Shown here piece by piece: positions 9,107-17,357 of a DNA stretch of 64,000 nucleotides. This stretch comes from Agarilytica sp033852175 (lineage in GTDB: Bacteria > Pseudomonadota > Gammaproteobacteria > Pseudomonadales > Cellvibrionaceae). The position numbers and the translations under genes were made by a program. The notes under the pieces were generated by a model. It saw only the letters and a list, made by a program, of their open reading frames with translations, was not told the origin of the DNA and made no database searches. Where the stretch lies: positions 372,001 through 436,000 of the forward strand of contig JAWSUY010000001.1 of assembly GCA_033852175.1 (NCBI GenBank), read 5' to 3'. Every line of letters starts with the position of its first letter. Positions within the stretch are counted from its first letter, which is position 1.

Positions 9107-12100
9107 ATGAAAAAGATATTGATACATTCCGTCATCCCACTATCCCTTATTTTTTTAGCAAGTGGCTGTGACGTAACAAGTGATGGAACAGGCGGCTCTA
9201 GTTCAGAAAGTGACCCTGCAGTTGTCGACAAACCTGTCGCCTATATTCAGCGCCCCGTCCCCTTTGGACTTGCGGATGACGATGACATCCAAATAAGCGT
9301 GCTACCGGAAGACGTACAAGAACCGTCCGAATTTCGCCCCGGCGCAGTCCTGATGCTAAAAGGTAGAGCGACGGTTACAGCAAGCGCTAGAGCGCTAACA
9401 ACCGGCGCCTTTCCAGAAGTTATGGACGAAGAAGGCGAGCTAAGCGAAGCGCTTTACGATGTCAGGGACTTAACCTCTAATATCGATGGCACTAAGCTCG
9501 CGTTTTCAATGCACGCCCCCATGGATGAAACACTCGATGACGATGACCCAGGCCAACCCACGTGGAATATTTGGGAATACGATACTGAGCTAGATACGCT
9601 ATCGCGCATTATTGATTCAAATACCGAAGCCGAAAAAGGCCACGATCGCTACCCAACTTACCTTGGAGACGAAAGCATAATTTTTTCGTCTACTCGCCAG
9701 GCTAACTCCAAAAAACTCTTGCTCGACTTAAACGGCTCCGGCTTTACCTACGTCACCGAACGTGATGACGAATCACGAGCCTTCACTCTGCACCGCATAA
9801 ACCCTGACAGAGATGACATCATTCAAATCTCCTATGGCAAAGGGCACGATATTCAACCCACCATTTTAGATGACGGTCGGGTTCTGTTTTTACGAGGCGA
9901 TGATACTTCGAATACAAACGATGACAGGCTGAGCCTGTATACCATGAACCCTGACGGCTCAAATGTAAGCCTGCATTACGGCTTTCACAGCCCTTCGAGC
10001 TTAGACGGCGAAGTCCAAGGCGCCCTGATAAAACCCCAAGAAATGCCTGAAACGGGTGAAATACTTGTTAATTACCAACCGCGTGTAACACGTGCCCTGG
10101 GTGGCGATATATATACTATCGACACACAAAACTATATAGACATTACCCAACCCACTAGCGTGAACTTAGGCTTAAGCGGTCCAGCAGAACAGTCGTTATC
10201 ATTTGGAGATGTTGTACTCGAAGAACAATCACCACACGGCACATTCAATTCCGCTTACCCCTTGAAAGATAATTCAGGAAGACTCCTCGTGAGCTGGATG
10301 CCATGTTTGGTTCAGGGCTACCGCCTCGATATATACGTTAGGCAAGTGGATACCGAAATTACGGATGAGGACGATTTAGTCATCGGGTTGGATTCTCGCT
10401 ATGAGCTCATTAATGTAGACGGTGATCTGGTCGATGAGGACGGCGACAACCTAGGTGTAAACGCAACTCCAGTCGAAGTTGCCTTCGAAGATCTCAATTC
10501 ATTCCCCTGCACAAATGAAACCTTCGACAATGCGTTCATTTTACCTGCAGAGCCTCAGTTCGGCGTATGGGTATACGATCCTAACGAGGAATCTTTCTCG
10601 CCCGTCGTGCTCGCAAATGAAGCCGGGACTCTATACACAGAAGCAATTATTTTAGAGTCTAGAGACCGCCCCACAAGCATCCCAGACACTGGCGCAGAAA
10701 GCGAAGCCGTCAGAGACATTGCTGATGAGCAAGTCGGCATCATCCACATCCGCAGTGTTTACGACTTCGACGGGATAGACACCGTTGGCATTGCCAGGAT
10801 GGCCGACTCCCAACAAACCCCGGTAGACTCTAGACCCATACGTTTTGTACGATTTCTTTCTGAGGCCAATATGCCCCATGAAGACGATTTAGATATCGAC
10901 GAAGGCCTAATCAGAGGCCGAAACGGACGACCAAGCCGGAGCATTATTGGCTACGCCGAAGTTCATCCCGACGGCTCTGTTATGGCCAAAGTACCTGCCG
11001 ACACCGCCTTTACAATCGATCTTGTCGATGCAAACGGACGACGTGTAAGTGGCGCCAATCCAGCCCACCGTTACTGGCTGAATGTACGCCCAGGCGAGAC
11101 ACGCACCTGTAACGGCTGCCACACTCCCGGCAGCACCTCACCACACGGCAGAGAAGATGCTGAACCGGAATCTGCGAACCCCGGCGCGAACGGCGCAGCA
11201 CCATTTCTCAACACTATTCTGCGCGACACATCTAACGGCTCATATACCGACATTCCAAATGACGGCGATACAATGGCTGAATATTATGTAAGATCCAGGC
11301 TGGCTGATCCTAGCCAGACAGACGACCCTCTCGCCCTTTCACTCGATTTAATATATGAAGATGAATGGAGTAACCCCCTCTCTGTCCCGGCCGAAAATAT
11401 TGGAACAGCCATTGAGATCAAATTTGGAGACCCGGAAAACCTTGGCCCAGACAATCTTTCAACCGCTCCCCCAGTTTTCTTAGGTGCCTGCCTCACCGGA
11501 TGGGAATACCGCTGCCGAACGGTTATAGACTACCCCGACCATATCCAACCTATATTTGAGGTTGTTCGGCTAAGGACGGATGAAGATACCGGACTCGAAA
11601 TTAGCATCGCATGTACCAACTGCCATTCCGTTACGGACCCTGACGGCGTAGCTCAAATACCTGCCCCCGCAAGTGAAAATTTGCAGCTTGACTTTAGAAA
11701 CATCATATCTCCGCTTGATAATGATATGGTCTTCTTAAAAGGTTACGACGAATTTTTTGCGGCTGGTGATTTACTACTAGAAATTGAAGACGGTGTTATA
11801 CGCACCCGACAAATTCCACTCAGGGGGGATGACAACGAAATTCAATACCAACCGAGAACCACGCCTCGACTCGACGAAAATGGCAACTCATTGATTGAAT
11901 TTCTCGATTTAAACGGGGATACACAATGTCTCGCAGATAACACCGTCGACCCAGACCTCTCTCAAGTTCTTGATGATAATGACGCCGTAGTGCCCTGCCC
12001 ACGATTCCTTTGCATCCTGGAAGACGACGTTGAAGTATTCGATGCGCAAGGAAACTGCGTCGAACGCAGACCAATACTTGTTAATGACGAACAAGGTCGA

Positions 12101-12274
12101 TATCTCTCCGCTGGCGCAGCTAATGCTAACCAAAACCAACGCTTCTTTAACATATTCGACACTGGCGGAGCACATGAAGGGTACCTGAGCCCGGCTGAGA
12201 TTAAGCTCTTCTCCGAATGGCTAGATATGGGCGGTCAGTACTACAACGATATCTTTAAAGCGATTGACGACTAA
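9107..12274 (+). CDS. two-haem lipoprotein resembling hydrazine synthase alpha subunit
   Basis: A 1055-residue lipoprotein: signal peptide with lipobox LASGC (Cys about residue 21). Residues about 125-310 look like a PD40/TolB-type beta-propeller (FSSTRQANSKKLL, YPTYLGDESI, TMNPDGSNV). Residues about 610-665 (GYAEVHPDGSVMAKVPAD, HRYWLNVRPGETRTCNGCH) match my memory of the hydrazine synthase alpha middle domain and its first haem site. Haem motifs are CNGCH at 668-672 and CTNCH at 836-840, the same two-haem plan as HzsA. In HzsA a Tyr four residues after the motif His is reported to ligate the first haem; here that position is Ser676, so hydrazine chemistry is doubtful. It is the first gene of a rightward operon. 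Function is unknown; an outer-membrane-attached redox enzyme is likely. Confidence 0.82.
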   Translation: MKKILIHSVIPLSLIFLASGCDVTSDGTGGSSSESDPAVVDKPVAYIQRPVPFGLADDDDIQISVLPEDVQEPSEFRPGAVLMLKGRATVTASARALTTGAFPEVMDEEGELSEALYDVRDLTSNIDGTKLAFSMHAPMDETLDDDDPGQPTWNIWEYDTELDTLSRIIDSNTEAEKGHDRYPTYLGDESIIFSSTRQANSKKLLLDLNGSGFTYVTERDDESRAFTLHRINPDRDDIIQISYGKGHDIQPTILDDGRVLFLRGDDTSNTNDDRLSLYTMNPDGSNVSLHYGFHSPSSLDGEVQGALIKPQEMPETGEILVNYQPRVTRALGGDIYTIDTQNYIDITQPTSVNLGLSGPAEQSLSFGDVVLEEQSPHGTFNSAYPLKDNSGRLLVSWMPCLVQGYRLDIYVRQVDTEITDEDDLVIGLDSRYELINVDGDLVDEDGDNLGVNATPVEVAFEDLNSFPCTNETFDNAFILPAEPQFGVWVYDPNEESFSPVVLANEAGTLYTEAIILESRDRPTSIPDTGAESEAVRDIADEQVGIIHIRSVYDFDGIDTVGIARMADSQQTPVDSRPIRFVRFLSEANMPHEDDLDIDEGLIRGRNGRPSRSIIGYAEVHPDGSVMAKVPADTAFTIDLVDANGRRVSGANPAHRYWLNVRPGETRTCNGCHTPGSTSPHGREDAEPESANPGANGAAPFLNTILRDTSNGSYTDIPNDGDTMAEYYVRSRLADPSQTDDPLALSLDLIYEDEWSNPLSVPAENIGTAIEIKFGDPENLGPDNLSTAPPVFLGACLTGWEYRCRTVIDYPDHIQPIFEVVRLRTDEDTGLEISIACTNCHSVTDPDGVAQIPAPASENLQLDFRNIISPLDNDMVFLKGYDEFFAAGDLLLEIEDGVIRTRQIPLRGDDNEIQYQPRTTPRLDENGNSLIEFLDLNGDTQCLADNTVDPDLSQVLDDNDAVVPCPRFLCILEDDVEVFDAQGNCVERRPILVNDEQGRYLSAGAANANQNQRFFNIFDTGGAHEGYLSPAEIKLFSEWLDMGGQYYNDIFKAIDD

Positions 12275-12590
12275 ACGATTAATGTAATCAGCACATAATT
12301 CAAAAGGTAGGCAGAAGCTAAATAACAGCTGACTCTCAACACATAGACCCAAGAGTCAGCTGATAATCTTCACGTGTTCACTAGAGCTTGGTTGATTTGA
12401 GTGCAGGTTTTTTGAGCATGACAAACCCTAATAACAAGAATCTTCGGAATATTTCCAGCACTCTTACCATTATTAGCCAATTATGCGTAATATTGGGGTT
12501 ATGAAAAGCCTACTCCTCAACTAAAATGGCAGATAAAACAATTATTCATTACCCTCATACAACGAAGTGTATTTTGATCGAGCTAACTGC
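12275..12590. other. spacer with a perfect 11-bp stem-loop
   Basis: A 316-bp gap after the HzsA-like gene. CAGCTGACTCT (12326-12336) and AGAGTCAGCTG (12352-12362) form a perfect 11-bp stem with a 15-nt loop, about 50 bp past the stop. No long T-run follows, so it may end the first transcript weakly, protect a 3' end, or bind a protein. The rest shows no gene. Confidence 0.5.
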
Positions 12591-13349
12591 ATGATAAAAA
12601 CGATAACGTGGATTGCTGCTCTATGTTTTAGCATCTGCGCTAACATCGCACATGCAGGCTGGGACCTTATTCCAAACAGAGGTGTCGATCTGATCGTCAT
12701 CGACCCCTACATCCAAATGCATACTGGACCAGGCAGAGGCTACCCTGTCTTTCATGTCATTGAAAAGGGTGAAAAATTACACATTTTCGTCAAACGCACA
12801 GACTGGTTTAAAGTTGAAACGGCCAAAGGCGTAAAAGGCTGGGTTAAACGCTCCTCTTTTGTAAAAACCCTGGGATTAGAAGGGCAACTTACAGCATTTA
12901 CCGGCCCTGGCCGGGAAGACTACCTCAACAGACGATTTGAGTTTGGCATTTTAACCGGCAGGTTCGATACCGCTGACTCCCTGACCACATACGGCGCGTT
13001 TCACCTCACTCAAAATATATCCGGTGAATTAAAATACACCCAAACCTTTAGCCCCGTCGCTAACAATAAATTACTGGGCTTCAATGTCGTACATAAACCT
13101 TTTCCCACGTGGCGCATCTCTCCCTTTTTCACCCTGGGCTACGGACAAATTTCTATTTCACCGAGTGCTGCCTTAGTGCAACCCAAACAACGTAAAAACT
13201 GGCTCTACACTGTCGGTACAGGCGCCTTTGTTTATATTTCAAGACGATTCCTTATGCGGATCGAATACAACAAACACACGCTTCTCACCAAGCGAGAAGC
13301 GAACGAAGAGGTTGAAGAATGGAAAGCCGGATTCAGCGTATTTTTTTAG
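12591..13349 (+). CDS. SH3-domain plus outer-membrane beta-barrel protein
   Basis: I chose ATG 12591 over the upstream GTG 12567 because it gives a clean signal peptide (MIKTITWIAALCF to IAHA). The mature protein begins with a bacterial SH3 domain at about residues 25-85 (YIQMHTGPGRGYPVFHVIEKG, GWVKRSSF), a fold that often binds peptidoglycan or short peptides. The rest (FEFGILTGRFDTADS to the terminal FSVFF) has the alternating pattern and terminal Phe of an outer-membrane barrel. The next gene overlaps by 31 bp and encodes a sibling barrel without the SH3 part. The pair plus TlpA, DUF4266 and DUF3570 genes downstream is a recurring set as I remember it. Precise role unknown. Confidence 0.82.
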   Translation: MIKTITWIAALCFSICANIAHAGWDLIPNRGVDLIVIDPYIQMHTGPGRGYPVFHVIEKGEKLHIFVKRTDWFKVETAKGVKGWVKRSSFVKTLGLEGQLTAFTGPGREDYLNRRFEFGILTGRFDTADSLTTYGAFHLTQNISGELKYTQTFSPVANNKLLGFNVVHKPFPTWRISPFFTLGYGQISISPSAALVQPKQRKNWLYTVGTGAFVYISRRFLMRIEYNKHTLLTKREANEEVEEWKAGFSVFF

Positions 13350-13987
13350 TGCGCGTTATATTAGCGGCTGTATTGCTCACCGCTTCGTCGCTATCGATAG
13401 CCCAGCATGACGGGAGTAATCCAGGTGAAAAAACCATCCTAGACTCTATTATTGAGCCCGACTTGGATCGCCGAAAAATCAGGGAAAGTAAAATAGATTC
13501 CGAGCATTTCGAATTCGGTTTTTTTACCGGGGTAATGAGCGTAGAAGATTTTGGTTCCAATAATGTATCCGGCCTCCGAGGCGCTTTCCACATATCTGAA
13601 GACTGGTTTATTGAAGCCGTATACGGAGCCACAGAAATCAGCGAAACCAGTGCAGAAGCACTGTTTGACATTCCTCTTCTTGAAGATAGGAATTTACGCT
13701 ATTACAACACCTCATTAGGCGTCAATTTATTCCCAGGTGAAATTTTTATTGGTCGCAATCACGCCTTCAACAGTAATGTATTTTTAATTCTTGGCGCGGG
13801 TAATACCCGATTCGCAGGCGATGAATATCTAACCTACAATTTTGGCGGTGGCTTCCGACTCTTCATCACCGACTGGATGAGTTTTAGACTCGACTTCAGA
13901 AACCATATTTTCACCCACACTGTCCTGGGTGAAGAAAAATCCATACAAAACCTCGAAACCCATTTTGGGCTTTCAATATATTTTTAG
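13319..13987 (+). CDS. outer-membrane beta-barrel protein, sibling of preceding gene
   Basis: A 222-residue barrel protein: signal peptide to about residue 28 (SLSIAQ), then FEFGFFTGVMSVEDFGS, which mirrors FEFGILTGRFDTADS of the preceding protein. It ends THFGLSIYF with the terminal Phe expected for BAM-dependent insertion. The start at 13319 lies inside the previous gene (31-bp overlap) behind a GAAGAGG-like ribosome site, implying translational coupling. The pair probably arose by duplication and may form one outer-membrane assembly. Function is not established. Confidence 0.82.
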   Translation: MESRIQRIFLVRVILAAVLLTASSLSIAQHDGSNPGEKTILDSIIEPDLDRRKIRESKIDSEHFEFGFFTGVMSVEDFGSNNVSGLRGAFHISEDWFIEAVYGATEISETSAEALFDIPLLEDRNLRYYNTSLGVNLFPGEIFIGRNHAFNSNVFLILGAGNTRFAGDEYLTYNFGGGFRLFITDWMSFRLDFRNHIFTHTVLGEEKSIQNLETHFGLSIYF

Positions 13988-14003
13988 CGGAGTACGTTAA
14001 GAC

Positions 14004-14510
14004 ATGAAAAAATTCGCATTACTTTTATTTATGTGCGCTATTGCCAGCACTTCGCTAGCGAAATCAGCAAAACACCAAGAACTTAAAGGCCCCGCAAAAG
14101 ACTTTACCCTTAAGTCCCGCACGGGAAAAAATGTGCGCCTTTCGGATCTTCGCGGCAGAGTCGTCATGCTCAACTTTTGGGCTTCATGGTGCGGCCCTTG
14201 CCGTCAAGAAATGCCGCTTCTCGATAAATTGTCGCAGCGCTACAGCCCAGCGGGTTTCGACCTAATAGGCATCAACGTTGACGCCGACCAGAAACTAGCT
14301 GATAAGGTATTAAAAGAAATCCCCGTAGGCTTCGATGTACTTTATGACCCAACAAGCAAAGTCAGTGAATTGTATAAAGTCGATGTAATGCCAAGCACCA
14401 TATTGATCGACTGCGACGGCAATTTAAATTACTTGCATCGCGGCTATGTATCCGGAGACGAAAAAACTTATAAGTCGCGAATCAAAAAGTTGCTCCGTAG
14501 CTGTAACTAG
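14004..14510 (+). CDS. TlpA-like periplasmic thiol-disulfide oxidoreductase
   Basis: A 168-residue exported thioredoxin-fold protein: signal peptide MKKFALLLFMCAIASTSLA, then a redoxin domain with active site WCGPC in the segment NFWASWCGPCRQEMPLLDKL (Cys about residues 64 and 67) and the cis-Pro motif DVMPSTILID near 130-140. TlpA/ResA-type proteins reduce disulfides, classically on apocytochromes or copper proteins. The neighbours here include three haem proteins and a lipoprotein ending in Cys-Gly-Cys, all possible clients. It follows the barrel gene by 16 bp with a GGAG ribosome site, so it belongs to the same operon. The family is secure; the client is inference. Confidence 0.9.
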   Translation: MKKFALLLFMCAIASTSLAKSAKHQELKGPAKDFTLKSRTGKNVRLSDLRGRVVMLNFWASWCGPCRQEMPLLDKLSQRYSPAGFDLIGINVDADQKLADKVLKEIPVGFDVLYDPTSKVSELYKVDVMPSTILIDCDGNLNYLHRGYVSGDEKTYKSRIKKLLRSCN

Positions 14511-14559
14511 ACAACGATAGAACACAATTCACAAGGCAAAGAGAAAGCAACGAATTCTC

Positions 14560-14772
14560 ATGAAAAAATGTATCACAGCTTTTTTAATCATTAGCCTGCT
14601 TAGCGGATGCACGCCATGGGTAAAACCCTATGAACGCGACAATCTAGCCGCCCCCATCATGGCTTTTGACAGCAACCCTGTTGACTCAAACTTTATGGCG
14701 CATGGCTTTGGAAATCGAGAGGCCGCTATCGGTGCAGAAGGATCAGGAGGCGGCGGCTGTGGGTGTAACTAA
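14560..14772 (+). CDS. DUF4266-type small lipoprotein with C-terminal GGGGCGCN
   Basis: A 70-residue lipoprotein: lipobox LLSGC with acylated Cys17, then a short polar region (PWVKPYERDNLAAPIM, HGFGNREAAIGAEGS) and a glycine-rich tail ending Gly-Gly-Gly-Gly-Cys-Gly-Cys-Asn. This matches what I remember as DUF4266, found with DUF3570 genes. Mature length is about 53 residues, so it is mostly linker and tail. The two tail Cys could bind metal, form a disulfide, or be modified; the TlpA-like gene lies 49 bp upstream. The DNA encoding the Gly tail doubles as the ribosome site of the next gene. Function is unknown. Confidence 0.85.
   Translation: MKKCITAFLIISLLSGCTPWVKPYERDNLAAPIMAFDSNPVDSNFMAHGFGNREAAIGAEGSGGGGCGCN
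14745..14750 (+). promoter_or_regulatory. Shine-Dalgarno AGGAGG inside the DUF4266 gene, decides the next start
   Basis: A perfect AGGAGG is embedded in the Gly codons of the DUF4266 tail, eight bases before GTG 14759. It fixes the DUF3570 start there and couples the two genes. Confidence 0.85.
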
Positions 14773-15958
14773 ACTCGTTCGTTGTTTATTTTTAATCTGT
14801 CCGGCATTTTGCTTGGTAATTTACTCGCAAGTAAGTTCGGCGGCTGTACTTCCTGAAGATAGAACTGACATCCTTCTCCACAATTACAGTGGCGACAACT
14901 CCACGTTTAAAGGGCCGTCTATTCTCGTTCGAAAAGAATTTAAAGAAACCTATTCAGCCTGGGCTAATTATTACGTTGACATGAACTCCGCAGCATCTAT
15001 CGATGTTGAGACACAAGGAAGCAAATACACAGAAGAACGTACGGAAATGAGTGCGGGCATTGATTATCTCTATGACTCAACTGTACTGAGCGCTAGCTTT
15101 ACCAACAGTAGTGAAAATGATTACGAAGCCGATAGCTTTGCACTGGGATTAAGTCAGGACTTTTTTGGCGACATGTCGACGCTGACGATGAGCTACTCCA
15201 AAGGGAAAGATGATATTTATCAGAACTTGCGCCTCGACCCAAACAGCAACCAGGTTACCGGTCGAGACTTTCGAGGTAATGCCGCACACCAACGATTTGC
15301 TATTGGCTGGACTCAGGTTTTCACTAAAAATTGGATAGTCTCATTTAATGCAGAAGCCTCAGTAGATGAAGGGCTTCTGAACAACCCATACAGATCCGTT
15401 AGGTTTGAGGTTCCAACTGGCAGCGGCTTTGCCAGAGAACGAGAAATATATCCAACGACACGGAGTGGTCAAGCATTCGCAGTAAAGAGCATGTATTACC
15501 TACCTTGGCACGCCGCATTCAAACTGCAGCTCCGCGCGTTTAAAGATAGCTGGGAGATCAAAGCCAGCAATTACGAGCTTAAATATATACAGCCGTATAA
15601 AGAACACTGGACCTTTGAGTTTCGATACAGAGGCTACGAACAAACAGGAGCAGAGTTTTATAATGACCTGTTTCTAAGCCAAGACGATACATTCAAAGCC
15701 AGCGACAAAGAACTGAGCACATTTCAAAATTCTACCGTTGGTTTTGGTATCACTTATGAACTAGACAAGAGCTGGATTTGGGGGCTCGATAAAGTCACCG
15801 TTAACTTGTTTAGTGATCTCGTCAGTTCTGACTATGAAGACTTCAGCAACAAACGAGAATCAGAAGGCATCCACTCTGAAGGCAAGCGTGCAGGTGAAGA
15901 ATCCCCATTTTCCTTCAACGCACAAATCACGCGCTTCTTCATATCCATTTGGTACTAA
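14759..15958 (+). CDS. DUF3570-type outer-membrane protein
   Basis: Starts at GTG 14759, overlapping DUF4266 by 14 bp, because of a perfect AGGAGG eight bases upstream and a resulting normal signal peptide (TKLVRCLFLICPAFC to SSAAV). The 399-residue product has many amphipathic beta segments (SAGIDYLYDSTVLSASFTNS, EFRYRGYEQTGAEFYN) and ends FFISIWY, as barrels do. It resembles the DUF3570 family, which I recall as partner of DUF4266. The stop comes just before a 166-bp gap to the YfaZ-like gene. A role in displaying or secreting the DUF4266 lipoprotein is possible but unproven. A longer frame from 14666 is rejected. Confidence 0.85.
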   Translation: MGVTKLVRCLFLICPAFCLVIYSQVSSAAVLPEDRTDILLHNYSGDNSTFKGPSILVRKEFKETYSAWANYYVDMNSAASIDVETQGSKYTEERTEMSAGIDYLYDSTVLSASFTNSSENDYEADSFALGLSQDFFGDMSTLTMSYSKGKDDIYQNLRLDPNSNQVTGRDFRGNAAHQRFAIGWTQVFTKNWIVSFNAEASVDEGLLNNPYRSVRFEVPTGSGFAREREIYPTTRSGQAFAVKSMYYLPWHAAFKLQLRAFKDSWEIKASNYELKYIQPYKEHWTFEFRYRGYEQTGAEFYNDLFLSQDDTFKASDKELSTFQNSTVGFGITYELDKSWIWGLDKVTVNLFSDLVSSDYEDFSNKRESEGIHSEGKRAGEESPFSFNAQITRFFISIWY

Positions 15959-16124
15959 GATTAAATTCGTTTGGTCCTAGTGCCACATAAAGACCTCGCT
16001 CCATCGTTGTTGACTCCGATCACAAACACAGCGGTCAACAACTCAAACCCTTCCCTAGCTCGCACTTCACTACCTATCAAAGTGTTACAATCCCACCCAC
16101 ATTTGGAGGAGATTGGAAATACTC

Positions 16125-16679
16125 ATGAAAACAACATTACACATTTGTTCACTGTTCAGCTTATTAGCGACTTCCGGCAGCTACGCCGCCAGCCTGGACG
16201 TTGACATAAACAACGACGCAATACGCGGCCAATATAATTTCAGTGATGCAAATGCCAAGCTTGGCATTTCTGGTACAGCTTTAGCGACCGATGATAATGG
16301 CGAAGTCTATTATCTAACCGCTCGCACTCAAGGCACGCTAGCAAAACAAGAAATGCTAAAAGGCGGCTTTGGCGGTCGTGCGTATCATGCCAATCCAGAT
16401 GGCGGTAACAGTTTTCAATCCCTCGCGATCGGCGGCTACGTTGATTTAACTGTACCTGATTTTACCGACCTTACCGTGGGTATTGAGGTGTTTTACGCTC
16501 CCAGTATTACAACAACCGATGACATCGACAATCTGCGCGAAATCAGCTTTCGGGCCACATACAAGCTTTTTGAAAATGCATCCGTTTATGCCGGACTTCG
16601 GTACTTAGAGATTGAAGTCGACAATAACGATTATGAAATCGAAGAAGGCGGCCACATAGGCTTTACCTTACAATTCTAG
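16125..16679 (+). CDS. YfaZ-family outer-membrane protein
   Basis: A 184-residue predicted outer-membrane barrel of the YfaZ type: signal peptide MKTTLHICSLFSLLATSGSYA, then SLDVDINNDAIRGQYNF, a strong YfaZ signature, followed by short beta hairpins and terminal HIGFTLQF. ATG 16125 is preferred to TTG 16113, which would sit directly on the GGAGGA. It follows the DUF3570 gene by 166 bp and is closed by a clear terminator, so it is either the last operon gene or a separate unit. No function is known for the family to my knowledge. Confidence 0.85.
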   Translation: MKTTLHICSLFSLLATSGSYAASLDVDINNDAIRGQYNFSDANAKLGISGTALATDDNGEVYYLTARTQGTLAKQEMLKGGFGGRAYHANPDGGNSFQSLAIGGYVDLTVPDFTDLTVGIEVFYAPSITTTDDIDNLREISFRATYKLFENASVYAGLRYLEIEVDNNDYEIEEGGHIGFTLQF

Positions 16680-16705
16680 TTTCATGTTAAAAAACGATTT
16701 TAAAC

Positions 16706-16726
16706 GGGCCATCATGGCCCTTTTTT
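16706..16726 (+). terminator. rho-independent terminator after the YfaZ-like gene
   Basis: GGGCCA (16706-16711), 3-nt loop, TGGCCC (16715-16720), then six T. It closes the rightward accessory operon 26 bp past its last gene. Confidence 0.92.
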
Positions 16727-16858
16727 ATGCCCCCTCAATTAATGACTGCAGATGGATATTGATATCCTACCCTCCAATATCAATTAGCAACCTTCAGCCC
16801 ATAGCGATTAATGTTCATCTGACCTCAATTTATTCTTGATTGCGTTTTTGGTTTGCTA

Positions 16859-16878
16859 TACTGTATATCCATACACAC
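16859..16878 (+). promoter_or_regulatory. LexA (SOS) box of yebG
   Basis: TACTGTATATCCATACACAC matches the gammaproteobacterial LexA operator (CTGT-N8-ACAG) with one change in the right half (ACAC). It lies 19 bp before the yebG start, overlapping the likely promoter, as in E. coli yebG. Confidence 0.85.
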
Positions 16879-16896
16879 ACAAACGAGGAGGCAACT

Positions 16897-17202
16897 ATGG
16901 CTGTAGTAGCCGTTTGGAAATGCGACCGAGATGGGACCATGTTCGACAATAAAAAAGAAGCAGAAGAACACGACAAAATGCTTGAGCTGGCAGCAAACAT
17001 TACCTGCCTTATCGAAAAGCACTTAAATATCGACGAAAAAGACAGTGAGGCTATTGGCCTTTTGCTTGCTGAACGCCGTGACAAGCTCGCTATTGCCTGT
17101 AAAGGTAAGCCAGAAGCTTTGCTAGTTGAGCCCGTAGAAGAGCCAGCTAAGCCTGTCGGCATTGAGTCAGACAAGGTAACAGCGCTTAACCCTAATGCTT
17201 AA
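16897..17202 (+). CDS. yebG: YebG-family SOS-induced protein
   Basis: A 101-residue cytoplasmic protein. AVVAVWKCDRDGTMFDNKKE and EAEEHDKMLELAANIT match the start of YebG, a small DNA-damage-inducible protein of unknown mechanism. The C-terminal 25 residues are Pro/Glu/Ala-rich and variable. ATG 16897 is chosen because GAGGAG lies seven bases upstream and the family N-terminus is reproduced; an upstream frame from 16840 overlaps the LexA box. It is a single-gene unit with its own SOS box and terminator. Confidence 0.93.
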   Translation: MAVVAVWKCDRDGTMFDNKKEAEEHDKMLELAANITCLIEKHLNIDEKDSEAIGLLLAERRDKLAIACKGKPEALLVEPVEEPAKPVGIESDKVTALNPNA

Positions 17203-17262
17203 TTGAGCAACACCGCTTTACACTAGCCCAACCCACTACGACCACTTGGGCTACATCACCTT

Positions 17263-17286
17263 AGCCGCCTTCGGGCGGCTTTTTTA
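17263..17286 (+). terminator. terminator of yebG
   Basis: AGCCGCC (17263-17269), UUCG loop, GGCGGCT (17274-17280) and a run of T. A textbook tetraloop terminator 60 bp past yebG. Confidence 0.94.
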
Positions 17287-17294
17287 TGCCTCAC

Positions 17295-17324
17295 ATAAAA
17301 AAGCCCCATACAATGATGAGGCTT
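17295..17324 (-). terminator. terminator of the leftward TonB/ExbBD/TPR operon
   Basis: On the minus strand AAGCCTCAT (17324-17316), a 6-nt loop and ATGGGGCTT (17309-17301) form a 9-bp stem with one G-T pair, followed by a T-run. It lies 34 bp past the TonB-like gene and faces the yebG terminator. Confidence 0.88.
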
Positions 17325-17357
17325 TTCGGTAAGTTACATCTCTGTGCAGCAATTAAA

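Noticed and set aside
14666..14758. Extended start for the DUF3570 gene
   Set aside because: Would lie in another frame of DUF4266 and remove the signal peptide from the N-terminus.
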